Shown here: piece after piece, positions 8,500-17,972 of the stretch
Layout of the letters: each line of letters begins with the position of its first letter
Position numbering within the stretch: position 1 is the first letter of the stretch
Assembly: GCA_965228975.1 (NCBI GenBank)
Contig: OZ245851.1
Location: 3,348,001 to 3,412,000 of the forward strand
Length of the DNA: 64,000 nucleotides
DNA from: JAJFJD01 sp965228975
Lineage (GTDB): Bacteria > Pseudomonadota > Alphaproteobacteria > UBA8366
Direction: 5' to 3'
The notes under the pieces: generated by a model
The model's database searches: none
What the model was told of the DNA's origin: nothing
The model's input: only the letters and a program-made list of their open reading frames with translations
Position numbers and translations under genes: made by a program

Positions 8500-9477
8500 T
8501 TACATCCAACCCTTTTCCTTGTAGTACTTCTTGGCACCGTCGTGCAGAGGCGCGGAGAGACCGTCTTTGATCATCTCTTTTTCCTTAAGCACTTTGAATG
8601 CCGGGTGAAGCTTCTTGAAGCGGCCGAAGTTGTCGAATACCGCCTTGACCACCTGATAGACGACTTCGTTCGGAACCTTGGAGGAGGATACGAAGGTCGC
8701 ACCGACACCGAAGGTCGTTACGTCACGATCCGTGCCGTTATACATACCGGACGGAATCGTCGCCGTGCGATAGAAGTCATTGTCCTTCACCAGCTTGTCG
8801 ATGGCCGGGCCCTTAACGTCGACGAGCACCGACGCACAGGAGGTGGTGGCTTCCTTGATCGAACCGGACGGATGTCCGACCGTGAAGATCATCGCGTCGA
8901 TCTTATTGTCGCACAGAGCCTGGCTTTGCTCGGCCGACTTCAACTCGGAAGCCAGCTTGAAATCCTTGGTGGTCCATCCCAACGCCTTCAGGACGATGTC
9001 CATCGTGCCACGCTGACCGGAACCGGGATTCCCGATATTGACCCGCTTACCCTTGAGGTCTTCGAACGTCTTGATTTTGGCGTCCGCACGGGCCACGACC
9101 GTGAACGGCTCCGGATGGACCGAGAACACGGCCCGCAGATCCTTGAACGCGCCTTTGTCCTTGAACTTCGACGTACCGTTATAGGCGTGATACTGCCAAT
9201 CGGACTGAGCGACGCCGAAATCGAGCTCGCCGGCTCGGATCGTGTTGATATTGTAGACTGATCCACCTGTGGATTCGACGGAGCACCGAATGCCGTGCGC
9301 CTTGCGGCCCTTGTTGACGAGACGGCAAATCGCGCCACCGGTCGGATAGTAGACGCCGGTCACGCCGCCGGTTCCGATGCTAATAAACCGCTTCTCTGCC
9401 GTATGGCCGGCCGCGGGCATCAGCATCGCCACACCAACAACGGCAGCCGATGCAATTAGAATTTTCTTGAATGACAT
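8500..9477 (-). CDS. TAXI family TRAP transporter solute-binding protein
   Basis: The 325-residue protein has a Sec signal peptide (residues 1-26, cleavage near GHTA-EKRF) and starts its mature part with FISIGTGGVTGVYYPTGGAICRLVNKG, the standard TAXI opening. It captures an organic anion in the periplasm for the fused permease encoded next. Its ligand is unknown; TAXI systems have been linked to glutamate and 2-oxoglutarate-like substrates. The start is supported by GAGAGGAG about 8 nt upstream. It is the first gene of the operon with the permease and Usp genes. Confidence 0.93.
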   Translation of the reverse strand: MSFKKILIASAAVVGVAMLMPAAGHTAEKRFISIGTGGVTGVYYPTGGAICRLVNKGRKAHGIRCSVESTGGSVYNINTIRAGELDFGVAQSDWQYHAYNGTSKFKDKGAFKDLRAVFSVHPEPFTVVARADAKIKTFEDLKGKRVNIGNPGSGQRGTMDIVLKALGWTTKDFKLASELKSAEQSQALCDNKIDAMIFTVGHPSGSIKEATTSCASVLVDVKGPAIDKLVKDNDFYRTATIPSGMYNGTDRDVTTFGVGATFVSSSKVPNEVVYQVVKAVFDNFGRFKKLHPAFKVLKEKEMIKDGLSAPLHDGAKKYYKEKGWM

Positions 9478-9910
9478 TTAAATGCTCCTCTCATTTGAAG
9501 TTTGATCATTCGTTTTCGGAATGCCGGTACCGGGCCAAGAACCCGGGCGGCATCGACCAAGTACCCTTGTGCACACCTCCGCCGTCGCCAAGCTCCCCCA
9601 AGCCGAAGAGCGGCGGCAAAACCCGATTTATCTGAGAAATTGACGTCCCGGTTCGTTCGTTGCACACCGTGGTGCTAACGCCGGGCCATATAACCTTCCA
9701 GGCCACCGATCCTTCCGAACCGGCGAGAGGACGCGTCCCCAATACTCGCAAGACCGCACCTTAAGCGTTGTCCATGCGTATACCTGGCATATTGATCCGG
9801 TTGGCGCCCCAAAATCCTGCCCCGATCTGGCCCGCCCGATAACCTATGCCGTCATCTAACTGTAACTATGCCTATCGAAATTCCGGTGCGTCAACCGTCG
9901 CGGGAATATT
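9478..9910. other. 433-bp intergenic region without a recognisable gene
   Basis: The stretch between the TAXI operon and the aminotransferase stop holds only short reading frames with no ribosome binding site and poor codon pattern. It should contain the promoter of the minus-strand TAXI operon. I could not single out a convincing -35/-10 pair, nor a terminator for the aminotransferase operon. Confidence 0.5.
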
Positions 9911-11245
9911 TCATGCCCGAATGTCGGCAATTGCAGCATTGACCGATTGATCCAGACGGTCGGCGATTTCCGCGATATTGGCTTCATCGACGATGAAAGG
10001 CGGCGCAAGCAAGACGTGATCGCCGCGTTTGCCATCGATCGTTCCGCCCCCCGGATAGCAGATCAGGCCATGATCCATCGCCTGTTGCTTGATATGCGCA
10101 TGAAGCTTGTTTGCCGGATCGAACGGCTGCTTGCTGGCGCGATCCTCCACGAGTTCGATCGCCTGGAACAGGCCACGGCCGCGAATGTCGCCCACATGGT
10201 GATGATTGCCGAACCGCTCCGTCAGGGCGTCGTTCAGCACCGTCCCCATCTTGCGGACGCGCGTCAGCAAATCTTCTTCCTCGATGACTTTTTGGACGGC
10301 AAGCGCCGCGGCACAAGCGACCGGGTGCCCAAGATAGGTATGGCCATGCTGGAACAAGCCCGAACCGGTTCGCATGGCGTCATAGATCGCGCCGGTCAAC
10401 ATCACCGCGCCGATGGGCTGATATCCCGCGCCGAGGCCCTTGGCGATGCAGATCAGGTCCGGCGTAATTCCTTCCTGCTCGCAGGCGAACAACGACCCTG
10501 TCCGGCCCATCCCGCACATCACCTCGTCCAGAATCAACAGAACGCCGTAGCGATCGCAAATTTCCCGGATGCGTTTGAAGTATCCGGGCACCGCCGTGAT
10601 AGCGCCGGAGGTCGCACCGCCGACCGGCTCGGCAATGAAGGCCGCGACGGTGTCCTCGCCAAGTTCCTTGATCTTCGATTCGAGTTCGTTGGCGACGCGC
10701 AGGCCATACTCTTCTTCCGTCTCGTCGTCCGCCCGGAAACGATACGAAAAACAGGGCGAGATGTGATGCGCTTCCATCAGCATTGGCGCGAATTGCTCGC
10801 GCCGCCAGCGATTGCCGCCTGCGGACAGCGCGCCCAGCGTATTGCCGTGATAGCTCTGCCAGCGCGCGATCACATGGCGGCGCTGGGGCTGACCCAATTC
10901 CACGTGGTATTGCCGCGCCATCTTGAGGGCCGCTTCCACCGCCTCCGATCCGCCGGACACGAAATAGACGTAATCCATGCCGTCCGGCGACGTCGCAACC
11001 AATCGGTCCGCCAGTTCCTCGCCGACATCCGACGTAAAGAAGGCGGTATGCGCGAAAGCCATGGTCTCCGCCTGCCGTTTGATGGCTTCGATCACCTTGG
11101 GATGGCCGTGACCCAAACAAGACACGGCCGCCCCGCCCGATGCATCCAGATACCGTTTGCCATTGGCGTCGATGATGAATACGCCCTCGCCTTTGACTGC
11201 GGTTGGCGGCATCCAATCGGTACGACGGTGCAATACATGCGTCAT
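9911..11245 (-). CDS. class III PLP-dependent aminotransferase
   Basis: A 444-residue fold-type I enzyme of the omega/class III aminotransferase group. Visible markers are the opening FIIDANGKRYLDASGGAAVS, the phosphate-binding SGGSEAVEAALKMAR, the LLILDEVMCGMGRTG segment with the PLP-contacting Asp, and the Schiff-base lysine in CIAKGLGAGYQP around residue 270. It transfers an amino group between an amine or amino acid and a keto acid in the cytoplasm; the substrates are not predictable. The ATG at 11245 was chosen because GGAGA lies upstream and it starts 2 nt after the preceding lipoprotein gene ends, so it is the last gene of the mla operon. Confidence 0.9.
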   Translation of the reverse strand: MTHVLHRRTDWMPPTAVKGEGVFIIDANGKRYLDASGGAAVSCLGHGHPKVIEAIKRQAETMAFAHTAFFTSDVGEELADRLVATSPDGMDYVYFVSGGSEAVEAALKMARQYHVELGQPQRRHVIARWQSYHGNTLGALSAGGNRWRREQFAPMLMEAHHISPCFSYRFRADDETEEEYGLRVANELESKIKELGEDTVAAFIAEPVGGATSGAITAVPGYFKRIREICDRYGVLLILDEVMCGMGRTGSLFACEQEGITPDLICIAKGLGAGYQPIGAVMLTGAIYDAMRTGSGLFQHGHTYLGHPVACAAALAVQKVIEEEDLLTRVRKMGTVLNDALTERFGNHHHVGDIRGRGLFQAIELVEDRASKQPFDPANKLHAHIKQQAMDHGLICYPGGGTIDGKRGDHVLLAPPFIVDEANIAEIADRLDQSVNAAIADIRA

Positions 11246-11247
11246 CG

Positions 11248-11943
11248 CTATCGTCTCCGCGATTTTGATTTGTGTTTCTCGCCGGTTTTCAAGGTCCATA
11301 CAACAGCGGATTTAAGGGCTTTGCCAAGAGCGTCGTCGAATGCGGCGATGATGTCGGTCATCGTGTTCGATTTGGCGCGAATGCGACGCTCGAACGTTTC
11401 GGTCGCAACAATTTCCCGTTGCGGCATCTTCACAAGCTTCAGGTTGATGCGAACCCGCGCCCAGGGCGCAGAATAATTCGCCGCCAACGCGGTCGCTTCC
11501 GCGGGAATGGCTTCATCATACTCCGCCTGAAATTCACGCAAATCAGATTTGAGAAGAAAGTCCGACCGCAGGCCGATTTGCTCCCGCCCGACGGAAACGA
11601 TCCGGCCGGAATTCTCGAACGATTCGATCATCAGCGATTGCACCATCTTCGGCCCGAAGTCGGTCCAATTCGCCTGCCGAAAATAGCGCAGCTCGACCGG
11701 GCTGTCCTGCAACGCGATGCGCGCGGTATTGAGACCCGCGGGCGAATTCGGCGTTTCCACGAGTAACTGCCATTTCACTGACGGCATGTCCTTCGGGAAT
11801 GTGCTCTTGGGGGTCAGGACATAAAGACGCGGCGGCGCCTCGTTCACGCCTGGCAGTTCGACGCAACTTGCCAGCAAGGCGACCGCAAAGGCCGCACACA
11901 GAATGGATCGACAAAAACGGGCAATAGACCGCATTACGGGCAC
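11248..11943 (-). CDS. ABC-type transport auxiliary lipoprotein (PqiC/DUF330 type)
   Basis: A 231-residue protein with an N-terminal lipoprotein signal peptide ending in the lipobox LLASC (cysteine near residue 27), followed by ELPGVNEAPPRLYVLTP. That entry is typical of the ABC-type transport auxiliary lipoprotein family, which accompanies MCE proteins and is thought to sit at the outer membrane end of lipid-transport bridges. The start is a GTG at 11943, or an ATG three codons later; neither has a strong Shine-Dalgarno sequence, consistent with coupling to mlaD, whose stop is 6 nt upstream. Confidence 0.85.
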   Translation of the reverse strand: MPVMRSIARFCRSILCAAFAVALLASCVELPGVNEAPPRLYVLTPKSTFPKDMPSVKWQLLVETPNSPAGLNTARIALQDSPVELRYFRQANWTDFGPKMVQSLMIESFENSGRIVSVGREQIGLRSDFLLKSDLREFQAEYDEAIPAEATALAANYSAPWARVRINLKLVKMPQREIVATETFERRIRAKSNTMTDIIAAFDDALGKALKSAVVWTLKTGEKHKSKSRRR

Positions 11944-11949
11944 CGCGAG

Positions 11950-12945
11950 TTATTTCACTTCAACACCTGGCTGCGTCTTGCCGAACAGGAACCGCGCCGG
12001 ATCGCGCTCGATTTGCGACGAGATTCTGGTCAGCGCCCCGACCAGCACGCGCGTCTCCGACAGCAGTTGCGTCAATTCGTAAAGCCCCGACGCGGCAAAC
12101 GTATCGACCGGCTCACGGTTCGACTCGACTAGGTCGGCCAAGACGAAAGAGGCGCGCCGGAATTCCTGCGCCGTCTTGCGCACTTCGATGAGCGACTTTT
12201 TCGCCTCGTTTCCGACACCGGCAAAGTCCTTGTTCAAACCATCCGAAAGCGCCTGCATGGATGCGGCAAGTTTCTGAACATCCTTGATGGTCTCACCGGC
12301 TTGACTTGCCGCGCCCCGCAGTTCCTTCATCGTCATCGTGGCATCGCCCAGCAATCCGTCGATATCCTTCGACCGCGCCGCCATCACCCCGGTGAATGCG
12401 CGAACGTTCGACAGTGTCTCCGCGATGTTCTTGCGGTTTTCCGGATCGAAAAGAAGGTTGGCCCGATTGACGAGAACGGTTACGCGGGACACCAGCTCCG
12501 GCGCGGAATCGAACAACTCCTGGAGCTGCGACGGACGGGATTTGATGACTGGCCGGGCATCGTCCGAAGCGGCGCTCAAATTCGCGGCCGAATGCGTCCC
12601 GCCCAAAAGTTGGACATAGGCCACGCCGGTAATGCCCTGGAACTCCAGCGCCGCCTCGGTGTCTTCCTTCACCGGCGTGCTTTCGGGAATCTCGATTGTC
12701 ACGCGGACTTGTTCGACATTCTTCGGGTTGATCGTCATGTCGCTGACGACCCCAACGGGAATGCCGCGATAACGGACCGCATTCCCCGGTTTGAGACCGC
12801 TCACCGACCCTTCGAAATAGATGTCGTAATAGGCGAAATCTTCTTCCAGATTGACACCGGCCATCCAGACGACGGCGATGAGAAATCCCGCCATGCTCAG
12901 GAGTGCGAACACGCCAACCAGCAGATAACTTGCCCGTGTTTCCAT
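11950..12945 (-). CDS. mlaD: MlaD family MCE protein
   Basis: 331 residues with one N-terminal membrane anchor (about residues 7-28, LVGVFALLSMAGFLIAVVWMA), then one MCE domain (VSGLKPGNAVRYRGIPVGVVSDM, about 48-125) and a long helical tail. MlaD-type proteins form a hexameric ring on the periplasmic face of the inner membrane and pass lipids through the MlaFE core. The long coiled tail suggests a tunnel-forming extension like those in needle-shaped MCE systems. AGGAGCGG lies upstream of the ATG. It sits between the ATPase and the lipoprotein gene in one operon. Confidence 0.92.
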   Translation of the reverse strand: METRASYLLVGVFALLSMAGFLIAVVWMAGVNLEEDFAYYDIYFEGSVSGLKPGNAVRYRGIPVGVVSDMTINPKNVEQVRVTIEIPESTPVKEDTEAALEFQGITGVAYVQLLGGTHSAANLSAASDDARPVIKSRPSQLQELFDSAPELVSRVTVLVNRANLLFDPENRKNIAETLSNVRAFTGVMAARSKDIDGLLGDATMTMKELRGAASQAGETIKDVQKLAASMQALSDGLNKDFAGVGNEAKKSLIEVRKTAQEFRRASFVLADLVESNREPVDTFAASGLYELTQLLSETRVLVGALTRISSQIERDPARFLFGKTQPGVEVK

Positions 12946-12966
12946 TTTTCGGACCGCTCCTGACGT

Positions 12967-13734
12967 CTATCCTGCGCCCAGCGCAACGCGCGCCCTCGGG
13001 CCGTGAAAATACTCATGGATCCATGGATGGTCGTCGCGCATATGCTCCTCCATGGTGCCGGTCCTGATCTTCTTATCAACAAGAACGGCGATGCGGTCGC
13101 AGATCGCAGCAAGACTGTCAAGGTCATGCGTAACCATAAAGACCGTCAATCCGAGACTTTGCTGCAGATCCCGGATCAGATGATCGAAGGCCGCGGCGCC
13201 GATCGGGTCGAGACCCGCCGTCGGTTCATCCAAGAACAATATCTCCGGATCGATCGACAACGCCCGCGCCAATCCTGCCCGTTTCCGCATGCCGCCCGAC
13301 AATTCGGACGGGAATTTAACACAGGAATCGGGCGGCAACCCCACCATCGCGATTTTAAGGGCAGCCAATTCATCCATCAGCGTCTGCGGCATATCGAGAT
13401 GCTCGCGCATGGGCACTTGTACATTCTCGGCCACCGTCAAGGATGAAAACAGCGCGCCGTTTTGAAACAACACCCCGTACCGCGACTGTAACGCGTGACG
13501 CTCGCTCTGGGTCAATGACGCCACATCCTTCCCCAACACATCGATCCGGCCTGCCGCCGGCTCGTTGAGCCCCACGATCGTGCGCAATAGGACCGACTTT
13601 CCCGTGCCCGACCCGCCGACAATGCCGATGACCTCACCGCGTTTCACATCGAGATCGAGACCATCGTGTACGACCTGTGCGCCGAACTGGGTGCGCAGGC
13701 CACGGACGCGGATGACAATGTCGTCGTCCGGCAT
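12967..13734 (-). CDS. mlaF: ABC transporter ATP-binding protein, MlaF type
   Basis: A 255-residue ATPase with Walker A GGSGTGKS (about residues 40-47), signature LSGGM, Walker B ILFLDEPTAGLDP and the switch histidine in VTHD. LRTQFGAQVVHDGLDLDV and the RAGLARALSIDPE segment match the MlaF/Mkl subfamily that powers retrograde or anterograde phospholipid transport. It starts 3 nt after the permease stop, so translation is probably coupled. Confidence 0.93.
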   Translation of the reverse strand: MPDDDIVIRVRGLRTQFGAQVVHDGLDLDVKRGEVIGIVGGSGTGKSVLLRTIVGLNEPAAGRIDVLGKDVASLTQSERHALQSRYGVLFQNGALFSSLTVAENVQVPMREHLDMPQTLMDELAALKIAMVGLPPDSCVKFPSELSGGMRKRAGLARALSIDPEILFLDEPTAGLDPIGAAAFDHLIRDLQQSLGLTVFMVTHDLDSLAAICDRIAVLVDKKIRTGTMEEHMRDDHPWIHEYFHGPRARVALGAG

Positions 13735-13737
13735 CGA

Positions 13738-14874
13738 TCAGATCCTCAGCGTCGAGAAGACGACGGAAAATATCGCGTTGGCGATTATCACGAGAAAAAT
13801 CGACGTCACCACGGATTTCGTTGTCATCCTACCGACACTCTCGGCGCTGCCGGTCACGCGCAGGCCTTCGTAGCAACCAACAATGGCAATAATGTAGGCA
13901 AAGACAGGCGCTTTCACCATGCCAACGAAGAAATGGCTCAGCGTCAGAACCGTCTCCAGCTGGCGCACGAACTGAATAAAGGTCACGTCAAGCACCACGG
14001 TCGCCATCAACGCACCACCCAGCAATCCTGCGACGTTGGACAGAAAGGCAAGAATCGGCAATGTGATCAACAAGCCGCAAATGCGCGGCAACACCAGGAT
14101 ATCCACGGGGCTGAGGCCCAACGTGCGCATGGCGTCGACTTCTTCGTTGACCTGCATCGTCCCGATTTGGGCGGTAAACGCCGAGCCCGACCGGCCGGCT
14201 ACCATGATCGACGTCAGCAGCACACCGATTTCGCGCAGCATGATGACGCCGAGCAAGTTCACGGTGAAGATTTCCGCGCCGAAGCGGCGCAGCTGATCCG
14301 CCCCGACGAAGGCGATAACGACACCGATGAGGAAGGAGAGCAGGCAGACGATCGGGATCGCATTGAGGCCGGTCTGCTCCACTTGGTTGACCAATGCCAC
14401 CATGCGCAGTTTTCGCGGATTGCGCAGCACGTCGAAGAAGCCGATCACCGTCATGCCGAAGAAACTGAGCAAGGCGCCGCCTTCGCGATACGCCTCTTCC
14501 GTGGCCCGGCCGACACGCACAAGCATGTCGGACCAGTAGGTGCCGGGCTGTCGGACCGTATCCTCCGCCACCTTAGCCGCCGTTTCCACCACGCGGACCA
14601 ACGGCCGGTAGTCGTCGGCCAAGCCGGTGATCGCGGTCTCGATTCCGCGCTCGCCCAGCCGGTGGGCGGTACGGTCGACGAGCCATGCGCCGGCCGTATC
14701 GAAAGCCGTCAATTCTGAAAGGTCGAATTCGGCGTCGCGCGCACCGTCCGGCGACAATGCCGTCAATTCCCGGTCAACCCGCGCGACCTGCTGCACCGTC
14801 CATGCGCCGCCGGCCGTTAACGTGAGACGGCCATTCTCGGTTGACGTCCGCAGCCATGCGGCATCGCCGTCCAT
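13738..14874 (-). CDS. mlaE: MlaE family ABC permease with N-terminal STAS domain
   Basis: The 378-residue protein combines an N-terminal STAS-like domain (about residues 1-110) with an MlaE permease (about 130-375, five or so membrane segments; EVDAMRTLGLSPVDILVLPR is the conserved cytoplasmic loop). In enterobacteria the STAS part is a separate protein, MlaB, which stabilises MlaF. Here it is fused to the permease, as in many alphaproteobacteria. It is the first gene of the mla operon and is divergent from apt across 160 bp that must hold both promoters. Confidence 0.9.
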   Translation of the reverse strand: MDGDAAWLRTSTENGRLTLTAGGAWTVQQVARVDRELTALSPDGARDAEFDLSELTAFDTAGAWLVDRTAHRLGERGIETAITGLADDYRPLVRVVETAAKVAEDTVRQPGTYWSDMLVRVGRATEEAYREGGALLSFFGMTVIGFFDVLRNPRKLRMVALVNQVEQTGLNAIPIVCLLSFLIGVVIAFVGADQLRRFGAEIFTVNLLGVIMLREIGVLLTSIMVAGRSGSAFTAQIGTMQVNEEVDAMRTLGLSPVDILVLPRICGLLITLPILAFLSNVAGLLGGALMATVVLDVTFIQFVRQLETVLTLSHFFVGMVKAPVFAYIIAIVGCYEGLRVTGSAESVGRMTTKSVVTSIFLVIIANAIFSVVFSTLRI

Positions 14875-15034
14875 ATGTTCCCGCCTCGTCCCCGTTGCAT
14901 CAGATCGTCGACTGCATCCGATAGCATACCGGTCTTGATGGTCAAACAGCTAAACCGCGCCGACTGTGCCGTTGCGGCGGCGCCGGACCCTCGTTACGAT
15001 CCCGCCGCCATTCACCCGAGGAGAATCCCGTTCC

Positions 15035-15550
15035 ATGAATCTCAAGGATCACATCCGCAGCATCCCGGACTTTCCCAAACCCGGAATTCTGTTCTACGAC
15101 ATCTCGACTCTCCTCGCCAACGCGGGGGCGTGGCAACATTGCGTCGATGAACTGGCCGCAGCGGTCGAGCCGCACGAACCCGACTTGCTGGTGGGGATCG
15201 AATCCCGCGGCTTTCTGACCGCCGCCCCGTTGGCCCTGAAGTTGGGTTGCGGATTCATGATGGTGCGAAAGAAGGGCAAACTGCCCGGTGAGACGATCCG
15301 GCACACCTACGACTTGGAATACGGCACCGACACAATCGAGATTCAATCGGATGCGGTGACCGAGGGGCAACGCTTGGTGGTGCTCGACGATTTGCTGGCG
15401 ACCGGCGGCACCGCCGCCGCCGCCGTTACCCTTCTGCGCAGCGTCGGCGCCGACGTCCGCGCAGCGGTTTTCATCGTCGAACTAAATTTCCTGAACGGTC
15501 GCGACAAGCTCGACCTGCCGATCACGTCGCTTGTCGGCTACGATTCTTGA
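15035..15550 (+). CDS. apt: adenine phosphoribosyltransferase
   Basis: 171 residues, normal length for Apt. It opens MNLKDHIRSIPDFPKPGI and carries the PRPP-binding motif VVLDDLLATGGTA (residues 116-128) and the base-binding segment IESRGFL (55-61). It converts adenine and PRPP to AMP in the purine salvage pathway. The start at 15035 follows CGAGGAGAA with good spacing; the longer frame from 14966 does not. Confidence 0.95.
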   Translation: MNLKDHIRSIPDFPKPGILFYDISTLLANAGAWQHCVDELAAAVEPHEPDLLVGIESRGFLTAAPLALKLGCGFMMVRKKGKLPGETIRHTYDLEYGTDTIEIQSDAVTEGQRLVVLDDLLATGGTAAAAVTLLRSVGADVRAAVFIVELNFLNGRDKLDLPITSLVGYDS

Positions 15551-15563
15551 ATTGGTAGGCGGC

Positions 15564-16373
15564 CTAGTTCGGACGTTTCCGGAGCCGCGATAGATCGAAC
15601 TTGCCAACGTCATCGAGGACCTCGATGAAAGCCTCGACGGTTCGCTCGATGACAATCCTTCCTTTGTCCGCCGTGGCCGCGGCGACATCGCCGACCGCCC
15701 CGGATGGGTTCAGATCCTGGGTCTCCCACCCGAAAGAAACAGGTCCGGTCGGTTTCAGCCGCTTGAAGTCCCGCGCCATCTCCAACCCAACGGAGTCGAA
15801 GCGACCGATCCGGTCGGTTCGGACCAGATCCGGTTTGAGATGCAGCATGAGCGACGTTTCGATCGCGCCCGCATGAATGCCATGAGCAAGTTCGTCGACA
15901 TCGAATAGGTCCGACACCTCGGGAAGCGTGAACCAATTCACCATGACCGCGAGCATGTGATGCGACAGCCGCAGCTTGCGGGCGGTCATCTTGACGATTT
16001 CCGTTTGCCCGCCGTGGCTGTTGAAGATCACCAGTTTCCGGAACCCCATCGCCGCCACGTTTTCCGCGATATCCCGCCAGGCCTTGCCCAGGGTTTCCGG
16101 ATCGATCGATAACGTGCCGGAGAATCCGCCGTGTTCCTCGCTCCACCCGACGGTTTGCTGCGGCAGTACATAGACCGGCCGCCCCTTGGGCAACGCCGCG
16201 AGCGTCGCCTCGATCAGTCCTTCGTTGATGTCGGCATCGACGCTGAGTGGCAGATGCGGGCCGTGCTGCTCCATCGCGGCGACCGGCAAGATCAGGATGG
16301 TCTTCGCACGGTCGAGGCCGGCGACGTCTTCCGTCGTCAGATCACGCCAATAGCCCGGTTGCCGTGTCGTCAT
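15564..16373 (-). CDS. creatininase family amidohydrolase
   Basis: A 269-residue metal hydrolase. Putative ligands are E35 and H37 in EQHGPHLPL, D46 in SVDADINEG, the NSHGGQTE loop and a later glutamate in HAGAIETS. The fold family includes creatininase and riboflavin-pathway formamide hydrolases (FAPy deformylase). The actual substrate is open; neighbours (apt and an acyl-amino-acid deacylase) do not settle it. The start at 16373 has GGAG close upstream; the track of codons to 16505 overlaps the divergent deacylase promoter region. Confidence 0.88.
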   Translation of the reverse strand: MTTRQPGYWRDLTTEDVAGLDRAKTILILPVAAMEQHGPHLPLSVDADINEGLIEATLAALPKGRPVYVLPQQTVGWSEEHGGFSGTLSIDPETLGKAWRDIAENVAAMGFRKLVIFNSHGGQTEIVKMTARKLRLSHHMLAVMVNWFTLPEVSDLFDVDELAHGIHAGAIETSLMLHLKPDLVRTDRIGRFDSVGLEMARDFKRLKPTGPVSFGWETQDLNPSGAVGDVAAATADKGRIVIERTVEAFIEVLDDVGKFDLSRLRKRPN

Positions 16374-16499
16374 TTTCTCCGCCCCGATTCCGGTCTGTTT
16401 GCTGACGCCGTTGCACGCCGGATATATAACGATGCCTGGACGCCGGCCGTCAAAGGGCGCGCGCTCCCCACCCTCACAGCTTATCGGACATGGACGACC

Positions 16500-17954
16500 A
16501 TGCAATCAGATCGATACGACCTCATCATCCGCAATGGCACCGTTATTGACGGCACCGGTGCGCCCCGGAGCCGCGCCGATGTCGCTGTCCGCAGTGACCG
16601 GATCGCGGCCGTCGGCGACCTGGCGGAAGCGAATGCCGCGACCGAGATCGACGCCGCCGGACGCATCGTCGCTCCCGGTTTCATCGACGTGCACACCCAT
16701 GACGACAATTCGCTGATCGACAAGCCGGATATGTTCTATAAGACGAGCCAGGGCGTCACATCGGTCGTGGTCGGCAACTGCGGCATCAGCCTCGCGCCCT
16801 ACACCTTGACGGGCGATAGGGCGCGACCACCGCAGGACCTGCTCGGCTCGCGCTTCGAGTATCCGCGGATGAGCGATTTCTTCGATCGCCTCGAATCGTC
16901 CCCTTCCGCAACCAATGCCGCCATGTTGTGCGGGCATACGACGCTGCGGCTCGGCGCGATGGACCGTGTGGATCGTCCGGCGAACGAGGAAGAAATCACC
17001 GTGATGCGGGACGGCCTCGCCGAGGCGCTCGACGCCGGTGTCGTGGGATTGTCGACCGGACTCGCCTACGAGCCGGCGCAAGCGGCCCCGACTTCGGAGG
17101 TGGTTGCCTTGGCCGAATTGCTGGGCCCGGCGGGCGGCATCTACACAACCCATCTCCGGAACGAAGAGGAAAAAATCGAAGACGCGATGGAGGAGGCTTT
17201 CCTGATCGGCCGGGAAAGCGACGCCGCGGTCGTCCTGTCGCATCACAAGGTATCCGGCGAGGAAAATTTTGGCCGAACCAAGAAAACGCTGCCGATGATC
17301 GAGGAAATCCGTAAGACCCAACGGGTCGACCTGGATGTCTATCCGTATCATGCGTCGTCGACGGTTATAACCGCGGAGCGTGTGGCCCTTTGCCGGAAGG
17401 TACTGATCACCTGGTCCGTCCCCCATCCGGAGCATGCCGGACGCGAACTGTCGGAGATCGCGAAGGACATGGGGTGCTCCTCCGAGGAAGCGGCGGAACG
17501 GCTGCAACCGGGCGGCGCGATCTATTTCGCGATGGACGAAGAGGACGTCCGCAGGGTCATCGAATACCCGCACAGCATGGTCGCGTCGGATGGACTGCCC
17601 AATGACGGCCATCCACATCCGCGTCTTTGGGGTACCTTCCCGAGGGTCCTGGGCCGGTACAGCCGGGAGATCGGCCTTATCACGCTCGAAGACGCCGTGC
17701 ACAAGATGACGGGACGCCCGGCAGCCGTTTTCGGGCTAACCGACCGAGGAACCTTGCAGGAAGGCAACCATGCCGACATCGTGATATTCGACCCGGACAC
17801 GGTCATCGACCGGGCGGATTTCGATAACCCGACCCAAGCAGCGGCCGGAATCGACGCCGTCTATGTCAACGGCACGGCAGTCATGCGGGATGGCGAAGCA
17901 ACGGGGAACCGGCCCGGCAAGGCGCTTCGCCGGCAAGACATGCAGGCCGGCTGA
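16500..17954 (+). CDS. N-acyl-D-amino-acid deacylase (D-aminoacylase) family amidohydrolase
   Basis: A 484-residue TIM-barrel amidohydrolase. Metal-site elements are visible in order: DVHTHDD after APGFI, the bridging cysteine in VVVGNCGISLAP, THLRNEEEKI and LSHHKVSGEENFG, with a SDGLPNDGHPHPR loop near the C-terminus. This matches D-aminoacylases, which remove the acyl group from N-acyl-D-amino acids and related lactam or ureido compounds. The ATG at 16500 begins the usual beta-strand MQSDRYDLIIRNGTVIDG. It is divergent from the creatininase-family gene (127-bp gap). Confidence 0.9.
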   Translation: MQSDRYDLIIRNGTVIDGTGAPRSRADVAVRSDRIAAVGDLAEANAATEIDAAGRIVAPGFIDVHTHDDNSLIDKPDMFYKTSQGVTSVVVGNCGISLAPYTLTGDRARPPQDLLGSRFEYPRMSDFFDRLESSPSATNAAMLCGHTTLRLGAMDRVDRPANEEEITVMRDGLAEALDAGVVGLSTGLAYEPAQAAPTSEVVALAELLGPAGGIYTTHLRNEEEKIEDAMEEAFLIGRESDAAVVLSHHKVSGEENFGRTKKTLPMIEEIRKTQRVDLDVYPYHASSTVITAERVALCRKVLITWSVPHPEHAGRELSEIAKDMGCSSEEAAERLQPGGAIYFAMDEEDVRRVIEYPHSMVASDGLPNDGHPHPRLWGTFPRVLGRYSREIGLITLEDAVHKMTGRPAAVFGLTDRGTLQEGNHADIVIFDPDTVIDRADFDNPTQAAAGIDAVYVNGTAVMRDGEATGNRPGKALRRQDMQAG

Positions 17955-17972
17955 CGAAAATCGGATTCCAAT

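Noticed and set aside
9947..11476. Long plus-strand open frame (509 codons) opposite the class III aminotransferase
   Set aside because: It mirrors the coding strand of a well-supported gene in GC-rich DNA; its translation is rich in Arg, His and Gln and has no domain or ribosome site.
13666..14718. Plus-strand frame opposite mlaE
   Set aside because: Low-complexity His/Gln/Asp-rich translation typical of antisense frames; mlaE is certain.
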